Of a stretch of 5,865 nt of DNA, positions 5,616-5,865 are shown one piece after another. The stretch is from Ignavibacteria bacterium (GTDB lineage: Bacteria > Bacteroidota > Ignavibacteria > Ignavibacteriales > Melioribacteraceae). The DNA lies in the NCBI GenBank assembly GCA_027347805.1, contig DAIEQP010000165.1, forward strand, positions 1-5,865, read 5' to 3'. Every line of letters begins with the position of its first letter. Within the stretch, counting starts at the first letter, position 1. Position numbers and translations under genes: made by a program. The notes beneath the pieces were generated by a model that had not been told where the DNA came from, did no database searches, and was given only the letters and a program-made list of their open reading frames with translations.

Positions 5616-5865
5616 GTGCATTTTATTTTTTGTTCTTGCTTTTCTTTTTGTCAATTGCCAAAAAAATAAAATTGATGATGATTTATTGGTCAGAGTCTAT
5701 GTCGAGAATATTGTCTTTGAAGAATCACACCAGCAGAATACAATAGAATACACAAAACAAAAAGAAGAAATATTTAAGCGGAATAATATTTCACAAAAAG
5801 ACTTTGAAGAAGCTATGATGAAAATGAAAGATGATAAAAATAGATGGGATGCTTTTTTTAAAAAA
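5575..5865 (+). CDS. Putative DUF4296-type lipoprotein, N-terminal part (non-ATG start, cut by window edge)
   Basis: The frame is open from a stop at 5566-5568 to the right edge and has no ATG before its hydrophobic segment. Candidate starts are GTG at 5575 (AGGG about 11 bases upstream at 5560-5563) and TTG at 5593, both inside the end of the rhomboid gene. I use the GTG, giving 97 codons here. A basic N-terminus is followed by a signal segment (CILFFVLAFLFVNC) and a candidate lipid-attached cysteine at residue 28, then QKNKIDDD. The lipobox (F-V-N-C) is poor by E. coli rules, though Bacteroidota tolerate variation. The mature part reads LLVRVYVENIVFEE, then KEEIFKRNNISQKDFEEAM, then RWDAFF. 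That resembles DUF4296 lipoproteins, small all-helical envelope proteins of unknown function. The overlap suggests translational coupling with the rhomboid. The start codon and family are tentative; that the frame is coding is fairly secure from its amino-acid pattern. Confidence 0.65.
   Translation, partial: MKRKYFLKQVKESRCILFFVLAFLFVNCQKNKIDDDLLVRVYVENIVFEESHQQNTIEYTKQKEEIFKRNNISQKDFEEAMMKMKDDKNRWDAFFKK

Noticed and set aside
5616..5655. T-rich run resembling a terminator tract after the rhomboid gene
   Set aside because: There is no GC-rich hairpin before it, and the Ts encode Phe/Leu/Val of a signal segment in the downstream frame.
5850..5865. T7-A6 run at the right edge as a frameshift site
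   Set aside because: It does not fit the X-XXY-YYZ slippery pattern in the frame used, reads simply as Phe-Phe-Lys-Lys, and the window ends there.

Overview
The window is AT-rich (roughly 35-40 % G+C by eye) and densely coded. It looks like a chromosomal housekeeping segment from the Bacteroidota/Ignavibacteria part of the FCB group. The pointers are a PorZ-like secreted propeller protein, a rhomboid with the short C-terminal helical tail common in that group, a DUF4296-type lipoprotein, and one promoter-like sequence matching the Bacteroidetes TTTG / TAnnTTTG pattern. This placement is inference from protein character; no rRNA or other marker is present.

Layout. Positions 1-2082 are read leftward: the N-terminal part of a secreted beta-propeller protein (1-458, cut by the left edge), a PHP-domain phosphoesterase (569-1402), and a Crp/Fnr-type regulator (1402-2082). 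The last two overlap by one base (TGATG) and form a translationally coupled pair. A 178-base divergent region (2083-2260) holds plausible promoters in both directions. Positions 2261-5865 are read rightward: gap (2261-3319), a strong intrinsic terminator (3339-3373), pgk (3397-4596), a nested stem-loop (4610-4676), a rhomboid-family intramembrane protease (4698-5615), and a lipoprotein gene overlapping its end that lacks an ATG start and is cut by the right edge (5575-5865).

How the genes relate. gap and pgk encode consecutive enzymes of lower glycolysis/gluconeogenesis: glyceraldehyde-3-phosphate to 1,3-bisphosphoglycerate to 3-phosphoglycerate plus ATP. The divergent regulator gene is a natural candidate to act on the shared intergenic region, but no textbook Crp or Fnr palindrome is visible there. 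The rhomboid and lipoprotein genes look like an envelope-associated pair appended to the glycolytic genes. No stretch longer than 300 bases lacks a gene.

There is no convincing evidence for a wholly new system. The most interesting points are the regulatory DNA (a hairpin overlapping the gap -10 box, a shared octamer in both divergent promoters, and a terminator with a competing stem between gap and pgk), the Crp-family protein with non-canonical ligand contacts coupled to a PHP phosphoesterase, and the close resemblance of the GAPDH to kinetoplastid glycosomal enzymes.
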